DNA of 64,000 nucleotides from Winogradskyella psychrotolerans RS-3 (GTDB taxonomy: Bacteria; Bacteroidota; Bacteroidia; Flavobacteriales; Flavobacteriaceae). The stretch spans positions 1 to 64,000 of the forward strand of contig NZ_ATMR01000098.1 of the NCBI RefSeq assembly GCF_000427335.1, in the 5' to 3' direction. The translations under genes were made by a program, and so were the position numbers. A model generated the notes under the pieces. The model had not been told where the DNA came from, ran no database searches, and saw only the letters and a program-made list of their open reading frames with translations. Position 1 is the first letter of the stretch. Each line of letters opens with the position of its first letter. This document shows, in pieces, positions 36,299 to 46,061 of the stretch.

Positions 36299-37630
36299 CT
36301 ATCGTTTTTCAAACTTTAAAAAAGCATTTTTAGGCTTTAGCGTAATTAATGGTGTGATATCAATAGCGTCAAAATCTGGAGTTATTTTAAAACTAGAAAC
36401 CAATTCTGAAACGGCAATAATCATTTCAAACATCGCGAAGTTATTTCCGATACATTTTCTCGGACCAGCTCCAAAAGGAAAATAGTGTGATGAAAATTTA
36501 CGTCCACCTTCATTAAAACGTTCGGGTAAAAACGCATCAGGTTGTTCCCATAATTTAGGATGACGATGCATTTCATAAACCGAAAATAAGAGATTGCATC
36601 CAGCTTCTATGTGCAAACCATTAAAGGTATCTGCTTCTTTATTCACGCGATCAATAAAATAAACTGGTGGATATAATCGCATACCTTCTTCTATAACTTG
36701 CTGACAAATTTTAGATTGGGTCACCAAACCCATTAAATCATCACTTTCAGCAAGAATTATATTTCGCTCGTTTAAGATTTTTTCTTGCCATTCTGGATGC
36801 AACGCTAAAAGTTGTGTTATAAATGTGAGTGCATTAGAAGTCGTTTCATGACCTGCAGTAAACAAAATTAAGATTTCATCAATGAGTTGCTCTTCTTCCA
36901 TTGGGTTGCCATCATCATATCTGGCATCTAACAACATGTCTAATAAATCATTCTCCGTTACTCCTGATGTTCTCCGTTCGTTGACAATACGTTTTAATAT
37001 TTGTCTAGCTTCACCTGTTAAATCAACATGCTTTTTAATTTCGCCACTAACATTAAACCACCAGCCCAAATACGGTTGACGTAACTCTTTTACCAACATT
37101 TTTTGTGCAGCTTCTGTAATATATTGAAGCCTTTTAATGTCTTCTTGGTTGGCCGCACTACTAAACAAAGATTTTACTACAGCTTGAAAAGCCAAATCAT
37201 TTAAGATGGGAAATATATCAATCACCTTATTCGGTGTAATTTTGCTATACTCCGAAAGAATGGCATTTTTGATACTGCCTAAAAGGTTTGCTAATTGCTT
37301 TTTATGAAAAGCGGGCTGAATGAGTTTGCGTTGTTTTTTCCAGTGGTCTCCTTCTGCGGTTAATAACCCAGTACCAACATATTTTACTAAATCTTCGGTT
37401 TGGATTTTAGATTTGGTATAGTTTTTCTGATTCTTTTGAAGTACATATTCTGCAAAGGCAGCATCTCTAACAAAAACCACACTGTTTTTAAATCCGATCT
37501 TTAATCTGAAAACATCGCCTTGCGCTTCAAAATTTTGATGATGAAATGGTAGCGGGTTTTTTAAAATCTCTAAAGAATGTTTAAAGAATCGACTTAAAGG
37601 AACTGTAGGTATGTTGCTTTCTGATTTCAA
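36299..37630 (-). CDS. Cytochrome P450
   Basis: The 443-residue soluble protein has all P450 signatures: I-helix oxygen-binding motif [13 protein letters not shown], the ExxR pair in EEGMRLYP, the PERF segment (FLPERFNEG), and the heme-cysteine loop [21 protein letters not shown] with Cys as the iron ligand. There is no N-terminal membrane anchor. The substrate cannot be told from the sequence; the order WxxxR ([13 protein letters not shown]) is typical of fatty-acid and related P450s in Bacteroidota. No redox partner gene is adjacent. It is co-transcribed with queG downstream and follows ruvB. Confidence 0.93.
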   Translation of the reverse strand: MKSESNIPTVPLSRFFKHSLEILKNPLPFHHQNFEAQGDVFRLKIGFKNSVVFVRDAAFAEYVLQKNQKNYTKSKIQTEDLVKYVGTGLLTAEGDHWKKQRKLIQPAFHKKQLANLLGSIKNAILSEYSKITPNKVIDIFPILNDLAFQAVVKSLFSSAANQEDIKRLQYITEAAQKMLVKELRQPYLGWWFNVSGEIKKHVDLTGEARQILKRIVNERRTSGVTENDLLDMLLDARYDDGNPMEEEQLIDEILILFTAGHETTSNALTFITQLLALHPEWQEKILNERNIILAESDDLMGLVTQSKICQQVIEEGMRLYPPVYFIDRVNKEADTFNGLHIEAGCNLLFSVYEMHRHPKLWEQPDAFLPERFNEGGRKFSSHYFPFGAGPRKCIGNNFAMFEMIIAVSELVSSFKITPDFDAIDITPLITLKPKNAFLKFEKR

Positions 37631-37692
37631 TATATAACTAATGGTATTTAAATTAAGTTAAAACAGGTAGCACATTCAAAATCTATACGCTT

Positions 37693-38715
37693 TTAAAATA
37701 GACCTCCTTGTGTTGGACCTTTTACCTTGCCCAAATGTTTATAAGCTTGTTCTGTAACTTCACGTCCACGTGGTGTTCGCATTATAAAACCTTGTTGAAT
37801 TAAAAAAGGTTCATAGACTTCTTCTATGGTTTCGGTACTTTCACTCACAGCTGTAGCTATGGTGCTAATACCAACTGGTCCGCCTTTAAATTTTTCTATG
37901 ATAGTGGTTAATATCTTATTATCCATTTCATCCAATCCATAGGCATCTACATTTAATGCTTTTAATGCGAATTTGGCAATTGCGATATCGATTTTACCAT
38001 TCCCTTTTATTTGCGCGAAATCTCTAACACGTCTCAATAAAGCATTGGCAATACGAGGTGTACCTCTACTTCTACCAGCTATTTCAATAGCAGCTTCCAT
38101 AGAAATTGGCATGTTTAATATTGTAGCACTACGCTGAACAATTGTGGTTAGTAATTCGGTATTATAATATTGTAAACGACTTTGAATTCCGAACCTAGCA
38201 CGCATAGGTGCTGTAAGTAATCCTGAACGTGTCGTTGCACCGATTAACGTAAATGGATTTAAACTTAATTGAACAGTTCTGGCATTTGGGCCAGACTCAA
38301 TCATAATATCAATTTTGTAATCTTCCATTGCAGAATATAAATACTCTTCTACAATTGGACTTAATCGATGGATTTCATCAATAAAAAGCACATCGCGTTC
38401 ATCGAGGTTCGTTAACAAACCTGCTAAGTCACCTGGTTTATCTAAAACAGGACCTGAAGTAACTTTAATACCAACATCTAACTCATTGGCCAAAATGTGA
38501 GCTAAGGTTGTTTTTCCAAGACCTGGAGGTCCATGAAACAAGGTGTGATCTAAAGCTTCTTCTCTAAGGTTTGCTGCTTGAACAAAAACTAGTAAATTTT
38601 CGAGCACCTGATCCTGACCTGTAAAGTCCTCAAACGTTAAGGGTCTTAATTTCTTTTCGACATCTAGTTCTTCTGGACTGAAATTATCGCTGTTTGGATT
38701 TAGGTTTTCGTTCAT
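37693..38715 (-). CDS. ruvB: Holliday junction branch migration helicase RuvB
   Basis: The 340-residue AAA+ protein has Walker [16 protein letters not shown], Walker [12 protein letters not shown], sensor 1 [15 protein letters not shown], the arginine-finger region and a C-terminal winged-helix domain. It drives branch migration with RuvA by pumping duplex DNA out of the junction. The N-terminus ([14 protein letters not shown]) and length are standard. It is separated from the act-cox operon upstream by a 178-base gap with a strong terminator, and the P450 gene follows after 62 bases. Confidence 0.96.
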   Translation of the reverse strand: MNENLNPNSDNFSPEELDVEKKLRPLTFEDFTGQDQVLENLLVFVQAANLREEALDHTLFHGPPGLGKTTLAHILANELDVGIKVTSGPVLDKPGDLAGLLTNLDERDVLFIDEIHRLSPIVEEYLYSAMEDYKIDIMIESGPNARTVQLSLNPFTLIGATTRSGLLTAPMRARFGIQSRLQYYNTELLTTIVQRSATILNMPISMEAAIEIAGRSRGTPRIANALLRRVRDFAQIKGNGKIDIAIAKFALKALNVDAYGLDEMDNKILTTIIEKFKGGPVGISTIATAVSESTETIEEVYEPFLIQQGFIMRTPRGREVTEQAYKHLGKVKGPTQGGLF

Positions 38716-38808
38716 AGTACTTCCCGTGAAAACGAGAATCTTATTAAGTTACACTGAGCTTAGAAATATAGGTTCTTCGCTTCGCTCTGAATGACAACAA
38801 AGTCAAAA

Positions 38809-38816
38809 CAAATATA
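38809..38816 (-). promoter_or_regulatory. -7 element upstream of ruvB
   Basis: TATATTTG on the minus strand about 94 bases upstream of ruvB, just past the terminator at 38822-38853. The TTG element is not clear. Confidence 0.3.
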
Positions 38817-38821
38817 AAGAA

Positions 38822-38858
38822 AAAGACCTTTGGATAGCTATCCAAAGGTCTTTTCTAA
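38822..38858 (-). terminator. Strong terminator of the act-cox operon
   Basis: AAAGACCTTTGGATA (38822-38836), GC, then the exact reverse complement (38839-38853): a 15-bp perfect stem with a GC centre, flanked by T on both strands, so it can act in both directions. It sits 40 bases after the subunit I stop. Confidence 0.8.
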
Positions 38859-38893
38859 TCTATTATGGGATTCCTGCCTTCGCAGAAATTTGT

Positions 38894-40687
38894 TTAGTGT
38901 TGTAATTCTTCTTCACCTTCCATTAAAGGAACATTCTGAGGCACAAAATCTTCCTCGTGTCCTGGCTTACTATAATCATAAGACCAGCGGTATACGTGTG
39001 GTATAGCTCCTGGCCAATTACCGTGTATGTGCTCAACTGGTGTGGTCCACTCTAAAGTTGTAGATCGCCATGGGTTTTGAACCGCTTTCTTACCATAGAA
39101 CATACTAACAAAGAAGTTATATAAATATATGATTTGTGCTAAACCACCGATGATAGCAAATATAGTAATGATAACATTAGTGTTTGCTAAATCATCAAAT
39201 AATGGGAAGTTTGAATTTGTATAATAACGTCTTGGTAAACCAGCCATTCCGATAAAGTGCATTGGAAAGAATACACCATAAGCACAAATTGCCGTGATCC
39301 AGAAATGTAAATATCCTAAGTTTTTGTTTAGCATACGACCAAACATTTTTGGATACCAATGGTAAATACCTGCAAACATTCCATAAAGAGCAGAAATACC
39401 CATTACTAAGTGGAAGTGAGCAATTACGAAATATGTATCGTGAACATTAATATCTAAAGCACTATCACCTAAAATAATTCCTGTTAAACCACCTGTAATA
39501 AATGTAGAAACGAAACCAATAGAAAACAGCATCGCCGGATTCATCTGTAGATTCCCCTTCCAGAGTGTTGTTATCCAGTTAAAGGCTTTTACAGCTGAAG
39601 GTATCGCAATCAATAATGTTGTAAATGTAAATACAGATCCTAAGAAAGGATTCATACCTGAAATAAACATATGGTGACCCCAAACAATAGTTGATAAGAA
39701 TGCAATTGCCAAAATTGAAGCAATCATCGCACGGTAACCAAAAATTGGCTTACGCGAACTTGACGCCATAATTTCAGATACTAATCCCATTGCTGGTAAA
39801 ATAACGATATAAACTTCTGGGTGACCTAAGAACCAAAATAAGTGTTCGAATAATACTGGTGATCCACCTTGATAGTGTAATACTTCACCTTGTATAAATA
39901 TATCTGATAAGAAGAATGATGTTCCGAAACTTCTATCCATTATTAATAATAATGCAGCAGATAATAATACTGGGAATGAAACCACACCAATAACAGCCGT
40001 TACAAAGAATGCCCAAATTGTAAGTGGTAATCTTGTCATAGACATCCCCTTAGTTCTTAAGTTAATTACAGTAACAATGTAATTTAATGAACCTAATAAA
40101 GATGAGGCGATAAAGATAGCCATAGATACTAACCATAACGTCATACCTAAACCAGAACCACCTGAAGCCATTGGCAACGCAGATAGTGGTGGATAGATTG
40201 TCCAACCTGCAGCAGCAGGACCAGCTTCTACAAATAAAGAACTAATCATTATAACACATGATATGAAGAATAACCAGTAAGATACCATGTTAAGGAATCC
40301 CGAGGCCATATCTCGTGCGCCAATTTGCAATGGAATTAAGAGGTTACTAAATGTACCACTCAATCCTGCCGTAAGCACGAAGAATACCATGATAGTACCA
40401 TGAATGGTTACTAATGCTAAGTAAACATCAGCATCCATAACTCCATCAGGGGCCCATTTACCTAATAACGCTTCAAACAATACATTTGGCTCTTCTGGCC
40501 ATGCAATTTGCATACGAAACATTATAGACATTAAAACACCAATAACACCCATTAGAGTACCAGTGACTAAGTACTGCTTAGCAATCATTTTATGATCTTG
40601 ACTAAAGATGTACTTGGTTACAAATGTTTCTTTGTGGTGATGTACGTCGTGATCGTCGTGACCGTGTGTATCTAATATTGCTGACAT
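38894..40687 (-). CDS. ctaD: Cytochrome c oxidase subunit I
   Basis: The 597-residue protein has twelve or more membrane helices and the heme-copper residues: WFLGHPEVYIVIL (CuB histidine and Tyr), TIVWGHHMFISG (two CuB histidines), and HDTYFVIAHFHLVMG (heme a and a3 histidines). It is the catalytic subunit that reduces oxygen to water and pumps protons. The N-terminus is unusual, with HGHDDHDVHHHKE, a histidine cluster before the first helix. It is the last gene of the act-cox operon, 30 bases after subunit II. Confidence 0.97.
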   Translation of the reverse strand: MSAILDTHGHDDHDVHHHKETFVTKYIFSQDHKMIAKQYLVTGTLMGVIGVLMSIMFRMQIAWPEEPNVLFEALLGKWAPDGVMDADVYLALVTIHGTIMVFFVLTAGLSGTFSNLLIPLQIGARDMASGFLNMVSYWLFFISCVIMISSLFVEAGPAAAGWTIYPPLSALPMASGGSGLGMTLWLVSMAIFIASSLLGSLNYIVTVINLRTKGMSMTRLPLTIWAFFVTAVIGVVSFPVLLSAALLLIMDRSFGTSFFLSDIFIQGEVLHYQGGSPVLFEHLFWFLGHPEVYIVILPAMGLVSEIMASSSRKPIFGYRAMIASILAIAFLSTIVWGHHMFISGMNPFLGSVFTFTTLLIAIPSAVKAFNWITTLWKGNLQMNPAMLFSIGFVSTFITGGLTGIILGDSALDINVHDTYFVIAHFHLVMGISALYGMFAGIYHWYPKMFGRMLNKNLGYLHFWITAICAYGVFFPMHFIGMAGLPRRYYTNSNFPLFDDLANTNVIITIFAIIGGLAQIIYLYNFFVSMFYGKKAVQNPWRSTTLEWTTPVEHIHGNWPGAIPHVYRWSYDYSKPGHEEDFVPQNVPLMEGEEELQH

Positions 40688-40717
40688 AATCTGTTTATCT
40701 TTTTCTTAAAACCTTAG

Positions 40718-41776
40718 TTAATTTAACGAATTTGGGAATGTAGTTTGCTCTTTCATCCATGCATCAAATTCTTCTTGAGTTTCTACAATAATCTTCATTT
40801 GCATATTGTAGTGCGATGTTCCACAAATTTTATTACATAGTAAAAGGTAATCAAATTCGTATAATAATTCTTGACCAGATTCTTCAATCTCTGCTTTTCT
40901 CTCTTGCCTAAGGTCATTGATGTTTTTAACTTTCTTAACAATGTCTGGATTTTGGCGCATATCTTCCGTAGTCACTGTTGGAGTAAAAGCGAATTGCGTT
41001 ACCATACCAGGAACACAGTTCATTTGCGCTCTAAAATGAGGCATATAAGCTGAGTGTAAAACATCTTGCGAACGCATTTTGAATACCACTGGCTGACCAA
41101 CTGGTAAATGAAGTTCTGATACAATAACATCATCCTGAGCATTAGGATCCTCTTCATCTACTCCTAAAACGTTAGCACGATCTATATCGATTAATCTTAC
41201 GTTAGCTTTACCTAAAACATTGTCACCACCACTGTATCTAGCTTTCCAACTAAACTGTTGCGCATACAACTCAATAACCATTGGATCTTCATCTTCATCG
41301 ACATTCATAATATCGTTCCAAGTGAATAAACCGTAGATAATTAATCCAGCCAATACAATAACAGGAATGATTGTCCATATAAACTCTAATGTATTGTTAT
41401 CCGCATAGAAAAATGCTTTCTTACCTTTTTCACCTTTATATTTAAAAGCAAAATAGTGTAATAAAAACTGCGTTATGGTTTGTACTACAAAAATAACAAC
41501 CATAGAGATAATCATAAGATTATCAACTTCAGAACCATGCTCTGATGCCGCATTAGACATTAAAGGTAAATCTCCAATATACCAAAAACAAAGTATAGTA
41601 ATCACATAGATGAATACTAAAAACCCCATCATTAGGTAACCGTTGATCTTGTTATCTTGATCGTCTGCAACTTGTGTATTTGTTGTACCTACTTGAGCTA
41701 GATCAAAAATCTTTACCATTTGCCATATGGCAACCGCTACAAAAATTACAATTATTATCGTTAATAAAGCCGTCAT
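40718..41776 (-). CDS. Cytochrome c oxidase subunit II
   Basis: The 352-residue protein has three N-terminal membrane helices (about residues 2-20, 45-67 and 83-106, of which the first may be a signal anchor) and another near 135-157, then the periplasmic cupredoxin domain with the CuA site LLCNKICGTSHYNMQMKI. The two cysteines, the histidine and the methionine are all present; a lysine replaces the usual glutamate between the cysteines, whose backbone provides the ligand. It takes electrons from cytochrome c. No C-terminal heme c is fused. It lies between actF and subunit I. Confidence 0.95.
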   Translation of the reverse strand: MTALLTIIIVIFVAVAIWQMVKIFDLAQVGTTNTQVADDQDNKINGYLMMGFLVFIYVITILCFWYIGDLPLMSNAASEHGSEVDNLMIISMVVIFVVQTITQFLLHYFAFKYKGEKGKKAFFYADNNTLEFIWTIIPVIVLAGLIIYGLFTWNDIMNVDEDEDPMVIELYAQQFSWKARYSGGDNVLGKANVRLIDIDRANVLGVDEEDPNAQDDVIVSELHLPVGQPVVFKMRSQDVLHSAYMPHFRAQMNCVPGMVTQFAFTPTVTTEDMRQNPDIVKKVKNINDLRQERKAEIEESGQELLYEFDYLLLCNKICGTSHYNMQMKIIVETQEEFDAWMKEQTTFPNSLN

Positions 41777-41800
41777 TATCGTTTCTTTTCTTATTTAATA

Positions 41801-43168
41801 TTAATAATGGAAATGTTCACTTTCCTTCATAAAAGGATTCCCTTTTGCTAATAATGGATATTTACCAAGTGATGTAAATACGATAAGCATAAATAACCCA
41901 CCGAAAAACAATACTGATCCTATCTCTGGAATACCGATAAACCATCTATCTCCAACAGTTGCAGGCATAATCATATTGAAAATATCAAGATAATGTCCAA
42001 ACAGTATTACAACACCTGTCATCACTACAAACCAAGGAATACGCTTATAATCGCTATTCATTAACAGTAATAATGGGAATAAGAAGTTTAATGCTACCAT
42101 ACCAAAGAACGGTAAATTATAATCCTCAATACGTGTTACAAAATAAGTAACTTCTTCCGGGATATTCGCATACCATATCAACATAAATTGAGAGAACCAT
42201 AAGTATGTCCAGAAAATACTGATACCAAACATAAATTTAGCTAGGTCATGAATATGACTATCATTCACAAATGGTAGTAATCCTTTAGATTTTAAGAAAA
42301 TAGTAATTAAAGCAATAACTGTAATACCACTTACAAACATACTTGCAAATACATACCATCCAAACAATGTACTAAACCAGTGTGGATCTACACTCATAAT
42401 CCAATCCCAAGACATAATTGACTCTGTATAGATATAGAATACTAAGAATGCAGCAGATATTCTGAAGTTCTTTTTAAAGTTGCTATTATCATTAACATCA
42501 GCAAGATCTTGTGCTACAGAAAATTTTCTTGAAAAATGACGGTACGCTGACCAACCCCCTAAGAAGATTAATCCTCTAATCATAAACCAAGTTTTATCTA
42601 ACCAACCTGACTTATTTTGAATTATGGCATCATGTGCTACCACATTTTCATCCATCCAAATAAATATGTGACTATCTGCGAAAAATGCAATTAGTAATAC
42701 CAATACACCACCAGGTAAAACATAAGATGTAATACCTTCCATGACTCTAAATAGTACTGGTGACCATCCTGCTTGTGCAGCATATTGAATCGCATAAAAT
42801 GCTAAAACACCTAATGAGATCATAAAGAAAAAGAATGCCGCAACATATAGTGCTGCATAAGGTCTGTTATGTAACTGATGTAAAACATGTTCTTCATGAG
42901 TCATTTCATGACCTTCAGCCTCAGCTTCTGCTCCATGTGCATCATCTGCATGACCTTCTTCAGCATGTGCTGCCGATACATTGTGCTCTTCACCATGTGA
43001 TTCGGTAGCATGTTCATCACCATGATGATCCTCGTTTGCTAGAAATTCAGTTATATTGTCTTCATTAACACTGTACGCATCCATAAAGCCATAACCAACA
43101 CCTAATACTCCCAAGATCATTAAAATGATTGCTCCTGTTCTTAATCGATTTGAAATTTTATATTCCAT
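41801..43168 (-). CDS. actF: Alternative complex III subunit ActF (quinol:cytochrome c oxidoreductase membrane subunit)
   Basis: The 455-residue protein has about ten membrane helices. ActF is the membrane subunit of alternative complex III related to the NrfD family. Residues about 45-100, between the first and second helices, form a stretch extremely rich in His and Glu (EDHHGDEHATESHGEEHN and further HAEEGHADDAHGAE), which could bind metals. Later segments with HIFIWMDENVVAHD and SWDWIMSVDPHWFSTL are family-typical. It is the last act gene before coxII. Confidence 0.9.
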   Translation of the reverse strand: MEYKISNRLRTGAIILMILGVLGVGYGFMDAYSVNEDNITEFLANEDHHGDEHATESHGEEHNVSAAHAEEGHADDAHGAEAEAEGHEMTHEEHVLHQLHNRPYAALYVAAFFFFMISLGVLAFYAIQYAAQAGWSPVLFRVMEGITSYVLPGGVLVLLIAFFADSHIFIWMDENVVAHDAIIQNKSGWLDKTWFMIRGLIFLGGWSAYRHFSRKFSVAQDLADVNDNSNFKKNFRISAAFLVFYIYTESIMSWDWIMSVDPHWFSTLFGWYVFASMFVSGITVIALITIFLKSKGLLPFVNDSHIHDLAKFMFGISIFWTYLWFSQFMLIWYANIPEEVTYFVTRIEDYNLPFFGMVALNFLFPLLLLMNSDYKRIPWFVVMTGVVILFGHYLDIFNMIMPATVGDRWFIGIPEIGSVLFFGGLFMLIVFTSLGKYPLLAKGNPFMKESEHFHY

Positions 43169-43190
43169 TTATATAATCTTTATCTAAATC

Positions 43191-43751
43191 TTACTTTTCT
43201 AAATCTGCCTTAAGCTTCTGAACATAAGCAACAACTTGCCAACGTTCTTCCTCGTTCAATTGGTTAGCATAAGAACCCATTGTATTTTTACCATAATAAA
43301 GCGTATGATAAATACTACCCTCAGTAATTGCTCTTCCTATATCTGCATAACTAGGTACACCTAAAATCTTTTCGCGTTGTACCAATTTACCTTTTCCATC
43401 ACCTTTATTACCGTGGCAAATTCCACAGTAAATACCATATAATGGACCTGCTTTATCATAATCAATTTGAGTAGAATCTAATGGACTAGTTAAGTTTGCT
43501 TTTGCAAAAGCATAACCTTCATTTGTGTTTTCAATCTCAAAAGGCATAAAATCTCCTCTTGGAATAGAGCCTTCAGCTGGTAATTGTGCTTCAACTCCAT
43601 TTGCGAATGCATCAGATTCTTGATAGGCTTCATAACCAATTGACTCGTACATGTTAGGCATATACTGGTAGTTTGGTCTAGAGTTCTCTTGGCAAGACAT
43701 AAAGCTAACCAACACTGCTAATACAACGATATATTTTGTGGCTTTCTTCAT
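43191..43751 (-). CDS. actE: Alternative complex III subunit ActE, monoheme cytochrome c lipoprotein
   Basis: The 186-residue protein starts with a lipoprotein signal (VVLAVLVSFMSCQE, lipobox with Cys at about 20) and carries one heme c motif (GIYCGICHGNKGDGKG, CxxCH) with the distal methionine likely in KNTMGSYANQ. It hands electrons from the ActABC core to the oxidase. The ATG at 43751 was chosen; the stop of actD at 43753-43755 lies just upstream, so the two are coupled. It ends in YVQKLKADLEK. Confidence 0.92.
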   Translation of the reverse strand: MKKATKYIVVLAVLVSFMSCQENSRPNYQYMPNMYESIGYEAYQESDAFANGVEAQLPAEGSIPRGDFMPFEIENTNEGYAFAKANLTSPLDSTQIDYDKAGPLYGIYCGICHGNKGDGKGKLVQREKILGVPSYADIGRAITEGSIYHTLYYGKNTMGSYANQLNEEERWQVVAYVQKLKADLEK

Positions 43752-43752
43752 A

Positions 43753-44292
43753 TTAATGTGCATCTTCATCTTTGTTAACAATGTTTATCTCAACTGCACC
43801 TGTATCTTTCAACAGATTAGTTAATGATTCTTCGTTATTATGAACTGCTATTTCCATTAAGAAATGGTCATCAGTAGTTCTTGGATCTGGATTTTCAGCT
43901 TTCTTAAATGGCCATATTTTACTTCTCATATAAAACGTAATTACCATTAAATGCGCCGAAAAGAACACTGTAAGTTCAAACATAATAGGAACAAATGCTG
44001 GCATGTTTTCTAAAAAACTAAAACTTGGTTTACCACCAATATCTTGAGGCCAATCTTGAATCATTATATAGTTCATCATTACCGTGGCAACTGCTAAACC
44101 AACAGCACCATATAGAAATGCTGTAATAGCTAAACGCGTTGGTGCTAATCCCATTGCCTTATCTAGTCCATGAACTGGAAAAGGTGTGTATATCTCTTCA
44201 ATGTGATATCTTTCTGCCTTAACCGTTTTAACGGCTGACATTAAAATATCATCATCGGTATAAATAGCATGAATTACTTTCGAAGCTTCCAT
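43753..44292 (-). CDS. actD: Alternative complex III subunit ActD (DUF3341)
   Basis: The 179-residue protein has the DUF3341 layout: a short soluble N-terminal domain (VIHAIYTDDDILMSAVKTVK), the conserved EEIYTPFPVHGLDKAMGL, two membrane helices (about residues 57-78 and 97-118) and a soluble tail. ActD is an integral structural subunit of alternative complex III without cofactors. It lies 8 bases after actC and overlaps the region of the actE start, consistent with one operon. Confidence 0.93.
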   Translation of the reverse strand: MEASKVIHAIYTDDDILMSAVKTVKAERYHIEEIYTPFPVHGLDKAMGLAPTRLAITAFLYGAVGLAVATVMMNYIMIQDWPQDIGGKPSFSFLENMPAFVPIMFELTVFFSAHLMVITFYMRSKIWPFKKAENPDPRTTDDHFLMEIAVHNNEESLTNLLKDTGAVEINIVNKDEDAH

Positions 44293-44300
44293 AGACTATA

Positions 44301-46034
44301 TTAGTTGTTTATTAAGTTTTTAGCTTGTCCTGACCAATCATCACGTTCTGCTCTTCCTGGGAAAGAACCAGTAATTTCATCTAACAAGTCATATTCTCTT
44401 TTTGTCATTTTACTTACTTGCGCATAAGTAAAGATACCAATGTTATTAAGTACATCTTCCATTTTTGGACCAATTCCACTAATAACTTTTAAATCATCAG
44501 CCGTTTGTATTGAAGCGTCGAATCTACCAACACCTTCCAATAAATTACCTAATTTCTCAGTATTATCTTGAAGTGGTTTTGAAGCCGTTGTTTCTTCTGG
44601 AATCTTAAAATTAGACGTTCTAGAATCAGCACCAGTACCAGAAAGTGTTTCACCACTCTCTCTTATACGCTTATAACGCTCACCTGAAGACTTTAATATT
44701 GTTTTAATCTCAGCCTGTGCAATTACAGGGAATGTACGTGCGTATAATAAGAACAGTACAAAGAAGAATCCAATAGTTCCAATGAAAATTCCAATATCTA
44801 CGAATGTTGGTGAGAACATTGTCCAAGATGATGGTAAGTAATCTCTATGTAATGATGTTACTATAATTACAAAACGTTCAAACCACATACCTATGTTTAC
44901 GACAATAGAGATAAAGAACGAGAACATAATACTTGTTCTAAGTTTCTTGAACCACATAAATTGTGGTGAGAAAACGTTAAAACTCATCATACACCAGTAT
45001 GCCCACCAGTAAGGACCAGTTGCTCTGTTTAAGAATGCGAACTGTTCATACTCTACGCCAGAGTACCAAGCAATAAATAATTCTGTAATATATGCCACAC
45101 CAACAATAGAACCTGTAAGCATAATTACAATGTTCATTAACTCGATGTGTTGTACTGTAATATAATCTTCAAGGTTACACACTTTTCTCATGATAATAAG
45201 AAGTGTGTTTACCATTGCGAATCCTGAGAAGATTGCCCCTGCAACGAAGTAAGGAGGGAAAATGGTAGTATGCCATCCTGGAACAATCGATGTGGCGAAA
45301 TCAAAAGATACAATGGTGTGTACCGAAAGTACTAAAGGTGTTGCTAAACCAGCAAGTACTAAAGATACTTCTTCAAAACGTTGCCAATCTTTTGCGCGAC
45401 CAGACCAACCGAAACTTACTAAAGAGTAGATTTTCTTTTGGAAAGGGCGAACAGCCCTATCTCTCAACATTGCGAAATCTGGAAGTAAACCTGTCCACCA
45501 AAATACTAATGATACCGATAGATAAGTTGAAATAGCAAATACATCCCAAAGTAACGGTGAGTTAAAGTTTACCCATAATGACCCAAATTGGTTTGGAATT
45601 GGTAATACCCAATACGCTAACCATGGACGACCCATGTGTATAATTGGAAACAAACCTGCTTGAAAAACCGCGAAGATTGTCATAGCTTCCGCAGAACGGT
45701 TAATTGCCATTCTCCATTTTTGACGGAATAGTAATAGTACCGCGGAAATCAATGTTCCTGCGTGACCAATACCAACCCACCAAACGAAGTTAGTAATATC
45801 CCAAGCCCAGTTTACTGTCTTGTTAAGACCCCAAACTCCAATACCCGTAGATACTGTATAAATAATACAACCTATTCCCCAAAGGAATGCGACCAAAGCT
45901 ATACTGAAAACAATCCACCATGCACGGTTGGCTTTGCCTTCAACAGGTCTTGCGACATCAACTGTAACATCGTGATACGATTTTTCTCCAGTTACTAAAG
46001 GTCTTCTAATAGGTGCTTCGTAATGAGACGCCAT
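44301..46034 (-). CDS. actC: Alternative complex III subunit ActC (NrfD/PsrC family) with C-terminal HhH-like domain
   Basis: The first ~470 residues form the NrfD/PsrC-type quinol-binding membrane subunit, with about ten helices and the conserved WWVGIGHAGTLISA and MGRPWLAYWVLPIPN. ActC passes electrons from quinol to ActB. Unusually, the C-terminus continues for about 100 more residues: a linker, then DDLKVISGIGPKMEDVLNNI and GIFTYAQVSKMTKREYDLLD, which is a helix-hairpin-helix-like domain seen elsewhere at the ends of unrelated bacterial proteins. The total of 577 residues is longer than a plain ActC. The extension faces the cytoplasm or periplasm depending on helix count; its role is unknown. 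Confidence 0.92.
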   Translation of the reverse strand: MASHYEAPIRRPLVTGEKSYHDVTVDVARPVEGKANRAWWIVFSIALVAFLWGIGCIIYTVSTGIGVWGLNKTVNWAWDITNFVWWVGIGHAGTLISAVLLLFRQKWRMAINRSAEAMTIFAVFQAGLFPIIHMGRPWLAYWVLPIPNQFGSLWVNFNSPLLWDVFAISTYLSVSLVFWWTGLLPDFAMLRDRAVRPFQKKIYSLVSFGWSGRAKDWQRFEEVSLVLAGLATPLVLSVHTIVSFDFATSIVPGWHTTIFPPYFVAGAIFSGFAMVNTLLIIMRKVCNLEDYITVQHIELMNIVIMLTGSIVGVAYITELFIAWYSGVEYEQFAFLNRATGPYWWAYWCMMSFNVFSPQFMWFKKLRTSIMFSFFISIVVNIGMWFERFVIIVTSLHRDYLPSSWTMFSPTFVDIGIFIGTIGFFFVLFLLYARTFPVIAQAEIKTILKSSGERYKRIRESGETLSGTGADSRTSNFKIPEETTASKPLQDNTEKLGNLLEGVGRFDASIQTADDLKVISGIGPKMEDVLNNIGIFTYAQVSKMTKREYDLLDEITGSFPGRAERDDWSGQAKNLINN

Positions 46035-46061
46035 AATTATATACTTGTTTCTTAATTTAAT

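Larger units (their letters stand above)
38745..38893. repeat. REP-like sequence remnants between ruvB and the oxidase operon
   Basis: The gap holds TTACACTGAGC, CTTCGCTTCGCTCTGAATGA (38775 onward) and GATTCCTGCCTTCGCAGAAA (38870 onward), which resemble short interspersed palindromic repeats known from flavobacterial genomes. They are fragments rather than complete units. A similar motif has entered a coding region at 61289-61322. Confidence 0.4.
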
